Positions 24,401 through 33,439 of a DNA stretch of 64,000 nucleotides are shown here, in pieces (within the stretch, counting starts at the first letter, position 1; every line of letters starts with the position of its first letter). The notes below the pieces were generated by a model. It made no database searches, was not told where the DNA came from, and saw nothing but the letters and a program-made list of their open reading frames with translations. Source of the DNA: a candidate division Hyd24-12 bacterium UBA6080 (GTDB lineage: Bacteria > Fermentibacterota > Fermentibacteria > Fermentibacterales > JCC-6); NCBI GenBank assembly GCA_002436025.1, contig DIXM01000013.1, positions 195,015-259,014 of the forward strand, given 5' to 3'. The translations under genes and the position numbers were made by a program.

Positions 24401-27041
24401 TGGGATCGGGGTTCTCCGAAGAATAGCCTGGTTCGCCGGGGTTCATGAGGCCGTCGTATCCGGTGTTCTCTTCGTTGGAGAGGATGCCGTCACCGTTCTC
24501 GTCCTCGGTGTCGAGTTGGCCGTTTGCACGGATGACCGTTCCGCTTCCGACCCGTTCGGGCCAGTAAGAGTCCTCGTTCATCCGCTCTCCCAGGTCTATG
24601 TAGAGTGAAGCCTGCTGGGCCGAGCCGGTGGCCCTGACGTAAAGCGAGATGTGGGTGCGGGATGAGAAGTCGACACCGTACCTGTCGATGCACCGCATGA
24701 CGCCGCCCCAGGAATCAGTGCCGTTTTCGGGCTGGAAGTAAAGCTGCATGACGTTGGCTTCCTGGGATGCGTTGGTTCCCGTGAGTCCGGGTACTATGTC
24801 CCCCACATGCCAGCGGTTGGGCCATGGCCACCAGCGCATCCTTCCCGCCAGCGTCTCGCCGCCGGTCACGGGAAGTGATGCAAAGGACCACGCCTCCCTG
24901 GACTGCCCCAGGGGGAAGACGGACTGGCTGCCCTCCATGTCGTCGATGTAGGAAACCGTCCCGCCTCCGGGCAAGCTCATGGCCACCTCGCCCGAGACAA
25001 GGATACTGCTCTCGGCTTCGGTGCGAACCAGCGGAAGGGCGTTGACAGCATCGGTGAGGAACTCGGGTCTGACCTCGTAACGGGCATCGAGGTCCATCAC
25101 AAGCGTGTTGTATTCCTCCTCGCCCGGCGAGGGCCTGTCCTCCGGAGTGGAGGCGCTTTCGTACATGACCGTTGCGCCCACCCACGAAAGCCTTCCCATC
25201 TGATACTTCAGACGGGTCCCGAACAGCGTTTTGGACATCTGGGCGAAGAAAGGCAGGTACTCGAAGGTTACCTTGAGCGTGTTGGCAGGGTCCTGTGCAA
25301 GTTCGGCCGCCTCGCCCATCAGGGAAAGGAGACCGATCTCGTAGATGATCGTGTAGTCGGTGTCCCGCACCAGCTCCTGCGTCTGACCCGCCACTGTGAG
25401 CGTAACCCTTTCGCTTCCGGGAACCAGCCCCATCCTGCCCAGCGAATAGGTGGTGCTGGCGGCCCTGAAGCTTACCCGCATGTAGTACTTGCTGAGGTTC
25501 GTTGGAGGGTTCTTTTCGGTGTAGACCTCGGGGTTCTTCACGTCCAGAACGTCGCTGGTGAAGGGCCTGTTGTCGGGGAAGACTATGAAGCCGTTGTCCC
25601 AGTCCATCGTGGCGGTTTCGTCCACCATGGAGCCGTCGGCATTGGTGTCCAGCCCCAGAAGCGCCAGAAAGGGAACTCCGTCCTGGCTTGAAGTGGGCTC
25701 CTGTCCCGGGATGTCGAGAAAGATGTCGCAGTTGAAGCTCTCGCGGACGATGTTGTTGGCGCCAAGGTAGTAGCGGTTCCTGAACATGTATTGCCAGGTG
25801 GGGTCGCTGGTGGTGGGGTTTTCGTTCTTGATGAGAAAAAGGTCGACAGCGCCCTCGGCGAGAGTGCCCAGTGTATCACCCGAGGCGGTGACGGCCCACA
25901 CGGCTATCATGTGGTTGGTGCTGACGGGACTGATGAACCTTATCGTGGAGGCGTCCTCCAGAAGAACGTAGTCGAGGTCGAGACCGGCCTGCAGCTCCTC
26001 CCAGTAGCCGGGCACAGTCAGGGTGCCCCCTCCAGGGGTGGGCACGCTGGCGTTACCCTGAAGGAAGAGGGGGTTCTGGGAGCCGTCGTCGCGGAATACC
26101 CGGAGAGACGTGAGCAGTGGTGCCTGAGAGGTATCGGGCACAACCCCGAAGAAGTAGTTGTCGGCCGGGCGGATGTCCAGAATTGAATCGTTGACCATCG
26201 TGGCCTGCCCCACGAAGTCGGCCGATTCTGTGGAACTGGCCTGCTTGCTTGCTATTGTGGTGATTTCGAGAGGGCCCACCTGGGCTTCGACCTTGGCGCC
26301 GAAAAGCCCCTGGCCCGGAATGCTGTAGCTCACGAACTCGGGACCGGTGATGGACAGGTTCACGTCCCCCATCTCGATGGAGCGGATGACCTCGTCATCG
26401 AAACCCGTGTACCTGAGCCTCACATTGTAGTCGGGTCCGAGGGTCCTGCGGGTGTCGTGGTCGACCTGGACATTGATCTTCTCGCCTATGGTCCCGTCGA
26501 GGTTGATGACGAGTTCCTGCTCCATCTTCAGGTCGGGGAAATAGGATGGGGTCACCCCCTCGGTGCTTACCATGTTCGGTCTTATGTGGCTGATGCCGGA
26601 GATGGTGATCTTCTGGTGGCCTGTGATGTCGAGCTGGCCGCCCTCGCCTATCACTCCCGCGATGCCCGAAGGCATGGCGAAGGGAAGGTAGATGGTTGGC
26701 ACAAGCCTTCCCGACTCGCGTGAGGACCGCACTGCGCTGGTGCTGTTGGTGAGCAGCCAGCGCTTCCAGAGAGACCACTCGGTTATGCGCGTCTTGGAGT
26801 CGGGCAGAAGCCAGACCCTGGAGGAAGAGACCGGGCGGCCCATGTAGAAGAGCCTGTACAAAAGTCCGGCGCCGGAAAGGGCCGGGGTTATCACCACCCT
26901 GGCGTTGGGAAGGGAGACAAGGGTGGGGATCGAATCCTGGTAGAAAACGTTGGGTGGGCCGACGGGCAGCCAGGGAAAGACAATCCCGGCGCCAACCGCC
27001 GACACGGAGAGCAAAAGAAGAAGCAATGATGAATACTTCAT
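21474..27041 (-). CDS. SprA-like giant outer-membrane protein
   Basis: The largest gene here, 1855 residues. SprA is the outer-membrane translocon of the type IX secretion/gliding system in Bacteroidetes, and homologues occur more widely in FCB phyla. After a signal peptide (MKYSSLLLLLLSVSAVGAG) comes the SprA N-terminal pattern: QDSIPTLV, a GGQLDITGHQKITISG strand, INVQVDHDTRRT, then VIRSIEMGDVNLSITG and GLFGAKVEAQVGPLEITTIA, which closely follow SprA's hallmark block. The rest is a long series of amphipathic strands ending in an aromatic F, as expected for a very large beta-barrel. It is shorter than the ~2300-2400 residues of flavobacterial SprA. The start is ATG 27041; earlier in-frame codons lack the signal. 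No other type IX component is recognisable in the window. Confidence 0.82.
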   Translation of the reverse strand: MKYSSLLLLLLSVSAVGAGIVFPWLPVGPPNVFYQDSIPTLVSLPNARVVITPALSGAGLLYRLFYMGRPVSSSRVWLLPDSKTRITEWSLWKRWLLTNSTSAVRSSRESGRLVPTIYLPFAMPSGIAGVIGEGGQLDITGHQKITISGISHIRPNMVSTEGVTPSYFPDLKMEQELVINLDGTIGEKINVQVDHDTRRTLGPDYNVRLRYTGFDDEVIRSIEMGDVNLSITGPEFVSYSIPGQGLFGAKVEAQVGPLEITTIASKQASSTESADFVGQATMVNDSILDIRPADNYFFGVVPDTSQAPLLTSLRVFRDDGSQNPLFLQGNASVPTPGGGTLTVPGYWEELQAGLDLDYVLLEDASTIRFISPVSTNHMIAVWAVTASGDTLGTLAEGAVDLFLIKNENPTTSDPTWQYMFRNRYYLGANNIVRESFNCDIFLDIPGQEPTSSQDGVPFLALLGLDTNADGSMVDETATMDWDNGFIVFPDNRPFTSDVLDVKNPEVYTEKNPPTNLSKYYMRVSFRAASTTYSLGRMGLVPGSERVTLTVAGQTQELVRDTDYTIIYEIGLLSLMGEAAELAQDPANTLKVTFEYLPFFAQMSKTLFGTRLKYQMGRLSWVGATVMYESASTPEDRPSPGEEEYNTLVMDLDARYEVRPEFLTDAVNALPLVRTEAESSILVSGEVAMSLPGGGTVSYIDDMEGSQSVFPLGQSREAWSFASLPVTGGETLAGRMRWWPWPNRWHVGDIVPGLTGTNASQEANVMQLYFQPENGTDSWGGVMRCIDRYGVDFSSRTHISLYVRATGSAQQASLYIDLGERMNEDSYWPERVGSGTVIRANGQLDTEDENGDGILSNEENTGYDGLMNPGEPGYSSENPDPNQDDYELEYGEGVPREDWFEKINGTEGNTKLDTEDLNRNGVLDTADTFFRVRIPLDDPEYIVHGPNEYGWMLISVPLNDSVLVTVPDLVTGEPEWSKIVFARVWTEGFAQSDTLEVYEMGIVGNRWERRNIGATDSIVPPVQPDEQFTVSVVNNRENQDYIDDPPPGIDPGRDDYGNIKLEQSLSLVCANLLWGHQGVARQNFYTGADYTAYQNYRILIRGNTSQGLAFFQIGRDSLNYYELEVPLQQGWQVLDIPIQQLVDLKTLMEQQGLEYIRSGNLAVRGSPTFANVLTLALGVRNNQTTPLSAEVWINDITLRNRYQDQGYAHRLTGQVDFADLLTLKGDYRMVGADFHSLGTNTGTGKTTTRYSANTTLNLDRFTPPRWGWSLPATYAWSRTLSEPRFQTNSDVRIEGRDSWIQRTDNNTWDTSVQWRRSARAEGLLGRYFLDPWTVRHTMGEQRGLSPTGTDSLENERFTVGYDISLGRMRLFYMPILEDVRIQPTRFGFGVKFERGRDVRWDVASEDTVQTRNNTQRELLTDGSVGFNFWKGNTLSYSLAVGRDMYYPWKPGGSSVSVGREVSRNQSLSAAQDVNLWSYLIPRVSFDSNYSMARLSPHTQGADTLGLPDVGLSTNLRYTLRLGLAHTMRRISRLRDERMDEVAAPGSPRWMLMQLEKWADNITDPTLNLSFTNATTYKSLESLPPWRYQFGIENRLDSLAPYSRTEGESMQLGGGVRPISTLSLRAEYGNSLTKSYYSGYLNKQQTITWPSLTLSWSGLERLAPLDFLRTGTVSSGYRVETTTASRVEEGVEIPVSETVSRRFAPLASITANLKNKLQITLSDNLTLTETRNFTGTSAVTQSTSHATQIGCSYAFRAPQGISIPLPLLNRIRLRFQSDLTTGLKLTRSLTRSEILRDFGDDILQTDRTEWRIEPYANYDFGTVQAGLTAIYGWKTDRVNSQYDQTDVGLDIWVMINF

Positions 27042-27179
27042 ACGTGTAGGAAACTGTACTCCCGCCCACTGGGCTTGTTCCAGAATCTGTGCTGAACCGA
27101 CTGTATAACATTCCCTTAAAACCACGTTCGTGCAAGCGGGGTCACGGGCAGGGCCGGCGCTGGACTATATTGGCACGCC

Positions 27180-28526
27180 ATGAAAATACTGCACAGGTAC
27201 GTCATTGCCGAGTTCATCGCCCCGTTTCTGATCTCAATCGGGGTGTTTACCTTCGTCATGCTCCTCGACAAGCTTCTTGACCTTCTGGACATGATAGTGA
27301 GCAAGGGTGTTCCCCTTGTGATAGTGGGCGAGATCTTCGTGCTGCTTCTGCCGTCCATGGTGGCGGTTGTTGTGCCCATGGCGGTGCTCTCCGGGATACT
27401 GATAGCCATAGGAAGGCTTTCCGGGGACATGGAGGTGACGGCCATGAAGGCCTGCGGGATTGGCGTGCTTCGGCTTCTCCTTCCGCTTGCCGTTGTGGCC
27501 GTGCTTCTGGGCGGTGTCCTCGTCGTGTTCAACGACTCCATCCTCCCAAACGCCAACCACCACGCGAAAAACCTTCTTCTCGACGTTGGGACCATGCGGC
27601 CCACCGCCAGGATCGTTTCGGGCATGTTCGTGGAGGACCTGGACAACTACAGGATCCTTGTCGAGGGCAAGGATGACATTACGGGAAGGCTTCGGGGAGT
27701 CGTGATACACCAGAGCATCCCGGGCAAACCCCTCAGAACGATAAGCGCCATGACGGGAACGATGAGACCCGTTGGGGCAAACCACCTGAGGATGACCCTC
27801 GAAAACGGCCAGATGCACGAGCTTGACCAGAACGGCAGGTACAGGTTCAGCGACTTTGCCACGTACACCCTCGACATGGCACGCTCCGAGGACCTGGTCA
27901 GGCGGGATCGCGACAGCAGGGGCGACAGGGAGATGTCGACCGTTCAGATGCAGGTCAGGATAGACAGCCTCTACCGGCTGGAGCTGTTACTGCTTGACAG
28001 CCTGGAGATACTTGCCGCCGAGCCTTTCCTCAGGGTGGTTCACGGGGAGAGGCCTTACGAAACCGTGCAGGGCGAAGACTCAATCCCCCTGCTCAGGGCA
28101 ACCCGGGAATGGCTGATGAGGGCCGGGACCTCGGCAACCCTGACGGCAGACCGCATCGGCTACCTCAGGCTCGAGCAGAACAGATTTGAGGTGGAGATAC
28201 AGAAGAAGTACTCCATACCCTTCGCATGCCTGGTCTTCGTGCTTCTGGGGGTGCCGCTGGGGCTCTCCTCCCGCAGGGCCAACACAGGGATCTCGCTTGC
28301 AGTGAGCCTTCTTTTCATCCTTGTCTACTACTTCTTCCTGATAACGGGGGAGAACCTGGCGGACAAGGGGCAGACCCCGGCATGGGTCGCGATGTGGGCC
28401 CCCAACATCGCCATGGGCGCCCTTGGCGTTCACCTTATCTTCCGTAGCCTGAGGGAGGGGCATCCCATTTCGCTTCCCGACTTCAGGGATCTTCGGGACA
28501 GGTTGAAAAGGAAGAAGTCAAAGTGA
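27180..28526 (+). CDS. lptF: LPS export permease LptF (YjgP/YjgQ family)
   Basis: A 448-residue inner-membrane permease half of the LptB2FG transporter that extracts LPS for export. Three N-terminal helices (MKILHRYVIAEFIAPFLISIG at the start; the conserved SGDMEVTAMKACGIGVLR cytoplasmic coupling helix), a periplasmic beta-jellyroll (~130-330), and three C-terminal helices. The periplasmic part carries a helical insertion (MQVRIDSLYRLELLLLDSLEI) not typical of the E. coli protein. It overlaps the next permease gene by 4 nt (GTGA), forming the expected lptF-lptG pair. Which of the two is F or G is inferred from order. Confidence 0.88.
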   Translation: MKILHRYVIAEFIAPFLISIGVFTFVMLLDKLLDLLDMIVSKGVPLVIVGEIFVLLLPSMVAVVVPMAVLSGILIAIGRLSGDMEVTAMKACGIGVLRLLLPLAVVAVLLGGVLVVFNDSILPNANHHAKNLLLDVGTMRPTARIVSGMFVEDLDNYRILVEGKDDITGRLRGVVIHQSIPGKPLRTISAMTGTMRPVGANHLRMTLENGQMHELDQNGRYRFSDFATYTLDMARSEDLVRRDRDSRGDREMSTVQMQVRIDSLYRLELLLLDSLEILAAEPFLRVVHGERPYETVQGEDSIPLLRATREWLMRAGTSATLTADRIGYLRLEQNRFEVEIQKKYSIPFACLVFVLLGVPLGLSSRRANTGISLAVSLLFILVYYFFLITGENLADKGQTPAWVAMWAPNIAMGALGVHLIFRSLREGHPISLPDFRDLRDRLKRKKSK

Positions 28527-29614
28527 ACGCCGGCATACTGGACAGGTACATAGCGGGCAGGTTCCTCAGGATGATACTGATGGCGGTCGCGGCCTTCACG
28601 GTGCTTTTCGTTGTGGTCGACGCCTTCGACAACATCAACCGCTGGATGGAGAAGAGCCCGGGATGGGAGGCCTTTCTCAGGTATTACCTGTACGGCCTGC
28701 CCTACATCATCGTTCTCGTGATGCCGGTGGCGGTGCTTCTCTGCAGCCTGTTCCTTGTGACTTCGCTGGCGCGGAACAATGAACTCACTGCTTTGAGGGC
28801 ATCGGGGGTCAGCGTTCCCCGGGTTTTCGCCCCCCTTCTGGCCGTAGGCTTCATTATCAGCGTGTTCGTGCTTGTGGTGGGTGACTTCGTGGTGGCCGAG
28901 GCCAACTACAGGCAGACCCTCGTGAAAAGGGTCGAGATCGACAGGAAAGACCCGATTGACTACGGAATGAGGCACTCCTTCGCCCACAGGTCCCTCTCGG
29001 GTGCCATAATGGAGATCGGTTTCTTCGATGGCCGACAGGAGACCATAACGGGGATCGTGCTGGAGTGGTTCGACGGCCAGTCCCGCGTGGTCCGCCGGAT
29101 AGACGCGGCCAGGATGGTGTGGGCAGACTCTCTGTGGACCGCCCAGGAAGCCGGGGAGAGGGTTTTCGGCCCCGACGGCGAGATGGGGTACACTTTCCAT
29201 GACACACTTGCGGTACCCGAGATAACCGACACGCCCGAAGACCTAGGAAGCAGGGCCAAGACCCCCGAGGAGATGAACCTTTTCGAACTGAACCGTCAGA
29301 TCGAGAGGATACGGATCGCTGGCGGAAACCCCAGGGAAAGCCTGGTCGAGTTCTACATGACCCTGTTCTTCCCGTTCTCCAGCCTCATCATGGTCCTTGT
29401 GGGAGCGCCCCTGGCCACCCGGAACCCCAGAAGCGGCAGGTCGACAAGCGTTGCCGCGGCCATCCTGCTGGCCTTCATCTTCTTCTCGCTCACCAGGTTC
29501 GGGCAGACACTCGGCAACAAGGGCGCCCTCGAGCCCGTAGTCAGCGCCGGGCTGTCCAATACCATCTTTGTGCTCTTGGGCATTGTGATGTTCTCGAGAA
29601 CGATGAAGTCCTGA
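28523..29614 (+). CDS. lptG: LPS export permease LptG (YjgP/YjgQ family)
   Basis: A 363-residue partner of LptF. It begins LDRYIAGRFLRMILMAVAAFTVLFVVVD, followed by the second helix and the coupling-helix motif LARNNELTALRASGVSVPRVF, a periplasmic jellyroll (~115-260), and terminal helices with GAPLATRNPRSGRS between them, all standard for LptG. Start GTG 28523 lies in the stop of lptF. No terminator is evident in the 58 nt before the convergent flavodoxin gene. The ATPase LptB and the LptA/C/D bridge are not in this window. Confidence 0.88.
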   Translation: MNAGILDRYIAGRFLRMILMAVAAFTVLFVVVDAFDNINRWMEKSPGWEAFLRYYLYGLPYIIVLVMPVAVLLCSLFLVTSLARNNELTALRASGVSVPRVFAPLLAVGFIISVFVLVVGDFVVAEANYRQTLVKRVEIDRKDPIDYGMRHSFAHRSLSGAIMEIGFFDGRQETITGIVLEWFDGQSRVVRRIDAARMVWADSLWTAQEAGERVFGPDGEMGYTFHDTLAVPEITDTPEDLGSRAKTPEEMNLFELNRQIERIRIAGGNPRESLVEFYMTLFFPFSSLIMVLVGAPLATRNPRSGRSTSVAAAILLAFIFFSLTRFGQTLGNKGALEPVVSAGLSNTIFVLLGIVMFSRTMKS

Positions 29615-29672
29615 CCGGCCTCAACTGAAGGTTTTAGCCATCCTCCCGAACAGCGGTCGCCTGATTCCCTTT

Positions 29673-30143
29673 TCACCTGAAAACGGATGTGATCTTCTCC
29701 ACGGCCCGCCTGATGAGTTTCTCCCTGCACGTACGGCCCCAGTTGACCACGCCGGTCCCGGACACGGTCGCTCCCCGGGCTCTGCAAAGCTTCGCCATTT
29801 GCCGGACGGCCCTGGTGCCGCCCATCCACGGGAAGGGAAATGCCTGTGTTACGAAGCACGCCACGGTCTTTCCCTCCAGGGGGGGAAGCACTTTCATGAA
29901 GGCCTCCATGTCCGGCGCCAGTGAGAAGGCATGCACCGGGGAACCGAAAATGATCCCGTCGTAACCGCTCAGGGTCGTAACGCCGTCGAACACCGTTTCA
30001 CCGGGTTCCTGCCCTGAACCGCCGGTGGTCCTCACGTCGATTATTCGCACCGCGTGTCCTGCGCTCTCAAGTGTCTGCTGCATCCTGTCGGCCACCGACC
30101 GGGTGTTGCCGGTCCGTGAGTGAACGGGAATGGCTACGTTCAT
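29673..30143 (-). CDS. Flavodoxin-fold protein
   Basis: A 156-residue flavodoxin-like protein. The N-terminal strand and phosphate-binding loop MNVAIPVHSRTGNTRSVAD fit the FMN site S/T-x-T-G-N-T; YDGIIFGSPVHAFSLAPDM is the second FMN loop and ACFVTQAFPFPWMGGTRAV the third strand region. This resembles flavodoxin/NAD(P)H:FMN-dependent proteins of the FldA-like family rather than a domain of a larger enzyme. The start ATG 30143 gives the canonical N-terminus; an in-frame extension to 30296 has no homology and crosses the serC promoter region. Redox partner unknown. Confidence 0.82.
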   Translation of the reverse strand: MNVAIPVHSRTGNTRSVADRMQQTLESAGHAVRIIDVRTTGGSGQEPGETVFDGVTTLSGYDGIIFGSPVHAFSLAPDMEAFMKVLPPLEGKTVACFVTQAFPFPWMGGTRAVRQMAKLCRARGATVSGTGVVNWGRTCREKLIRRAVEKITSVFR

Positions 30144-30316
30144 GCTGTTTCCTATCCGTTGCGGAACCCCGGGGGCTCCGGTTCCAAAGGTTACTTGACA
30201 CACTATTAGAAGGGCGCGGAAAAACACAGTCAAGGGTTGCACGGAGCATCGATCTTTGGATATGCTTGTACCGTGCATTTCACCGTGTCTCATCAAACGA
30301 AGCTGGAGGCTTTTCT

Positions 30317-31405
30317 ATGTCAAAGCGCGTACACAACTTCTACGCAGGGCCGGCGACCCTTCCACTGGAAGTGGTGCAGAAAGCGCAGAAGGGGCTTGAT
30401 GACTTTGCCGGGCAGGGCCTGTCCATCATGGAGATATCGCACCGGTCCAAGCCATTCGAGGCCATGTTCAAGAACGCCCAGTCCAAGATGCTCTCCATCA
30501 TGGGTCTCTCCCCTGACGACTACTACGTGCTCTTCCTCGGCGGCGGGGCCAGCATGCAGTTCTGCATGGTTCCCTTCAACTTCCTCCGCAAGCACGAGAC
30601 AGCCGACTACATAAACACGGGCGGATGGTCGACCGCAGCCATAAAAGAGGCCAAGCTCTTCGGAACGGTGAACACGGCAGCCACAAGTGAAGACACCAAC
30701 TTCGACAGGATACCCACCGACATCCGGCTGACACCCGGTGCGGCCTACGTCCACACCACAAGCAACAACACCCTCTACGGCACCCAGATCTGGAATTTCC
30801 CCGAAACCGGCGCGGTTCCCCATGTTTGCGACATGTCAAGCGATTTTTTGAGCAGGGAGCTCGACTACAGCCGTTTCAGCCTTATCTATGCCGGCGCCCA
30901 GAAGAACATCGGCCCCTCGGGCGTCACTGCCGTGGTCGTTAAAAAGAGCTGGCTCGACAGCGCCAGGACCGACATCCCGACCATGATGAAGTACAAGGTC
31001 CACATGGAGAAGGAGAGCCTCTACAACACTCCCCCGTGCTTCCCTGTCTTCGTTGTCGACCTTGTGATGGACTGGATCATGGAGAACGGCGGGCTGGCCG
31101 GCGTCGAGAAGCTCAACAAGCGCAAGGCGGCGGTTGTCTACGACGCCATCGACAAGAGCAGCGGCTTCTACAAACCCCATGTGAAGAACCCCAGAGACCG
31201 CAGTCTGATGAACATCACGTTCACGCTGCCCTCCGAGGAACTCGAGAACAAGTTCGTTGACGAGGCCAAGAAGCTTGACATGGTGGGTCTGAAAGGCCAC
31301 AGGAGCGTTGGCGGATGCCGCGCCTCCACATACAACGCCATGACCATCGAAGGCGTCGAAACGCTGGCTGACTTCATGGCTGCCTTCATGAGCCGGAACG
31401 GCTGA
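30317..31405 (+). CDS. serC: Phosphoserine aminotransferase
   Basis: PLP-dependent aminotransferase of serine (and pyridoxal phosphate) biosynthesis: 3-phosphohydroxypyruvate plus glutamate to phosphoserine. The 362-residue length is exactly that of SerC. Seen: the start VHNFYAGPATLPLEV, ISHRSKPF, FLGGGASMQF phosphate loop, NTGGWS, and the PLP lysine in SLIYAGAQKNIGPSG (K196), plus GHRSVGGCRASTYNA at the C-terminus. Start ATG 30317 follows TGGAGG; the longer in-frame reading from 30071 is not conserved. Followed by a strong terminator at 31421. serA and serB are not nearby. Confidence 0.96.
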   Translation: MSKRVHNFYAGPATLPLEVVQKAQKGLDDFAGQGLSIMEISHRSKPFEAMFKNAQSKMLSIMGLSPDDYYVLFLGGGASMQFCMVPFNFLRKHETADYINTGGWSTAAIKEAKLFGTVNTAATSEDTNFDRIPTDIRLTPGAAYVHTTSNNTLYGTQIWNFPETGAVPHVCDMSSDFLSRELDYSRFSLIYAGAQKNIGPSGVTAVVVKKSWLDSARTDIPTMMKYKVHMEKESLYNTPPCFPVFVVDLVMDWIMENGGLAGVEKLNKRKAAVVYDAIDKSSGFYKPHVKNPRDRSLMNITFTLPSEELENKFVDEAKKLDMVGLKGHRSVGGCRASTYNAMTIEGVETLADFMAAFMSRNG

Positions 31406-31420
31406 ACGATCGGCTGACAG

Positions 31421-31451
31421 GGGGCGCCGTGGTCTCACGGCGCCCTTTTTC
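31421..31451 (+). terminator. Intrinsic terminator of serC
   Basis: A perfect 10-bp stem GGGCGCCGTG / CACGGCGCCC with GTCT loop (31422-31445) is followed by five T. It lies 16 nt after the serC stop and abuts the end of the convergent ligA. Confidence 0.9.
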
Positions 31452-33439
31452 TATCTCAGGAGTTTTTGGAACTCGTCCTCGCTGATCACCGGTATTCCCA
31501 GTTCAGTGGCCTTTTCGAGCTTCGAACCCGCCCCGGGACCGGCAACGACAAGAGTGGTCCTTTTCGAGACCGAACCTGCAGTTCTGGCGCCCGAAGCCAC
31601 GGCAAGAGCCTCAGCCTCTTCCCTGGGCATGGTGAGGGCGCCGGTGAAAACGATGATCTGTCCAGCAAGCCGGGTGCCCACGGGTCCGGCATCCTGGACC
31701 GGTTCAAATCCCGCTTCCCGCAGGCCCCTGATAACGCGGGAGGTCACGGGGTCGTCGAAGAATGACCTTACCGCCGAGGCCGTTACGGGACCCACCCCCT
31801 CGACCGGGAGCAGATCTTCCAAAGCACAGCCCTTCAGCGCGTCGAGATTGCGAAAACGAAGTGCGACCGCCCCGGCGGTAACAGCTCCCACCCCGGGGAT
31901 GCCAAGACCGTGAATGAACCGGGAGAGTTCTGCCTTTTTACTTTGTTCCAGCTGCTCGATGAGGTTGCCCGCGCTCTTCTCCCCCATGCGCTCCATCGAG
32001 GCCAGGACCTCGGGCGTGAGGCCGTAGAGGTCGGCCAGCGTCTTCACGTAACCCTCGCCCACGAGCCTCTCCGCAAGGGAATCCCCAAGCCCCTGGATGT
32101 CCATGGCTTTCCGGGATGCCCAGTGCCTGATGCTCTCCCTCAGCCTGGCGGGACAGTCCGGGTTGATGCAGCGATGAGCGGCCTCACCCTCGGGCCTGAT
32201 GACGGGACCGCAGCATACCGGGCAGCCCGGCGGCATCTCGAACTGAGCGCCCCTGCCTTCGCTTCCCGCAGAGAGGCTGGACGTTATCTCGGGAATCACG
32301 TCCCCCGCCCTTCTCACCGAAACAAGATCACCCACCCGAACGTCCTTCCGCCTTACTTCGTCGAGGTTGTGGAGGGTGGCGCTCGTAACGGTCACTCCCC
32401 CCACGGAGACAGGTGAAAGCTCGGCTACCGGGGTGAGTTTGCCTGTCCTGCCGACCTGCACCCGAATGCCGAGAACGGACGCCGCCACCTCCCTGGCGTG
32501 GAACTTCCAGGCAACCGCCCAGCGGGGAGACCTTGAAAGCTCGCCGGCCATGCTTCTCAGCTCGATTGAGTCAAGTTTTATCACCGCGCCGTCGATCTCC
32601 ATGGGCAGCCGGTCCCGAAGCTCCTCAAGACGGGCGCAGGCCCCGGTCACCCCGTCAGGGTCGCGAGTGAACACCGTTTCTTTTCTTACGTGAAAACCCC
32701 ATTCCGAAAGTCGCTGGAGAAGCATGCCCTGGGTTTTTACGCCGGGCAGGCTTCCACCAAGGGCGTAGCCGCAGAATGAAAGCGGCCTGTCTGCCGTCAC
32801 CCGGCTGTCAAGCTGACGGAGAGAACCGCTTGCGGCGTTCCTGGGATTCTTGAACGGCACCTCGCCGCGCTTCTCCCTGCGGGAGTTGAGCAGGGCGAAG
32901 TCGGAAAGCATGAAGAAGACCTCGCCCCGCACCGTCACCCGGGCAGGAGCGGATATCGGCAGCTTGAGGGGTATGCTTCTTATGGTCCTGACATTGTCGG
33001 TCACGTCCTCGCCGTGCACGCCATCGCCCCTGGTTCCAGCCTTTACGAGTACTCCGTCCTGATAGACAAGGCTGAGGGAAACACCGTCGAGCTTCGGTTC
33101 GACGGCGTAATCCAGAGAGCTTTCCGAAAGCTCCCGGGCAAGGCGGTTGTGGAATGCAAGAAACTCGGTCTGATCGAACACATTGTCGAGGCTGAGCATG
33201 GGTGGGTCATGTATCACGGAGCCGAAGGCAGTCCGGGGTTCCGCGCCCACCCTGCCCGTCGGGGAGTCCGGGGTGATGAGCCCGGGGTACTGCGATTCGA
33301 GGCTTCGAAGCCGTTCCATAAGGGAATCGTACTGCTCGTCGGTTATCTCGGTGCGGTCCTCAATGTAGTAGAGACGGCTGTGGCGTCTGAGAAGCTCACG
33401 AAGCTCGGCGGCTTCACGCGCGGGGTCGTTCACCGTCAA
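31451..33439 (-). CDS. ligA: NAD-dependent DNA ligase
   Basis: Seals nicks with NAD+ as the AMP donor. 662 residues, full length. Order: Ia domain with YYIEDRTEITDEQYDSL, adenylation site EPKLDG (K116), GTRGDG, RGEVFF, EIDGAVIK, OB fold with VGRTGKLTPVAELSPV and GDVIPE, a four-cysteine zinc finger (C406, C409, C424, C429), helix-hairpin-helix repeats (IPGVGAVTAGA, VEGVGPVTASA) and a C-terminal BRCT domain (~585-662). The start is TTG at 33439, overlapping the stop of the upstream lipoprotein gene by 4 nt (TTGA); a GTG two codons further is an alternative. Confidence 0.96.
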   Translation of the reverse strand: MTVNDPAREAAELRELLRRHSRLYYIEDRTEITDEQYDSLMERLRSLESQYPGLITPDSPTGRVGAEPRTAFGSVIHDPPMLSLDNVFDQTEFLAFHNRLARELSESSLDYAVEPKLDGVSLSLVYQDGVLVKAGTRGDGVHGEDVTDNVRTIRSIPLKLPISAPARVTVRGEVFFMLSDFALLNSRREKRGEVPFKNPRNAASGSLRQLDSRVTADRPLSFCGYALGGSLPGVKTQGMLLQRLSEWGFHVRKETVFTRDPDGVTGACARLEELRDRLPMEIDGAVIKLDSIELRSMAGELSRSPRWAVAWKFHAREVAASVLGIRVQVGRTGKLTPVAELSPVSVGGVTVTSATLHNLDEVRRKDVRVGDLVSVRRAGDVIPEITSSLSAGSEGRGAQFEMPPGCPVCCGPVIRPEGEAAHRCINPDCPARLRESIRHWASRKAMDIQGLGDSLAERLVGEGYVKTLADLYGLTPEVLASMERMGEKSAGNLIEQLEQSKKAELSRFIHGLGIPGVGAVTAGAVALRFRNLDALKGCALEDLLPVEGVGPVTASAVRSFFDDPVTSRVIRGLREAGFEPVQDAGPVGTRLAGQIIVFTGALTMPREEAEALAVASGARTAGSVSKRTTLVVAGPGAGSKLEKATELGIPVISEDEFQKLLR

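Noticed and set aside
30195..30200. Perfect TTGACA as -35 of serC
   Set aside because: No acceptable -10 element lies 16-19 nt downstream; a weaker TTGCAC/TATGCT pair further on is equally uncertain, so no promoter was called.
30071..30316. 82-codon N-terminal extension of serC
   Set aside because: It runs antisense to the flavodoxin start and lacks conservation; ATG 30317 with GGAGG gives the canonical SerC length.
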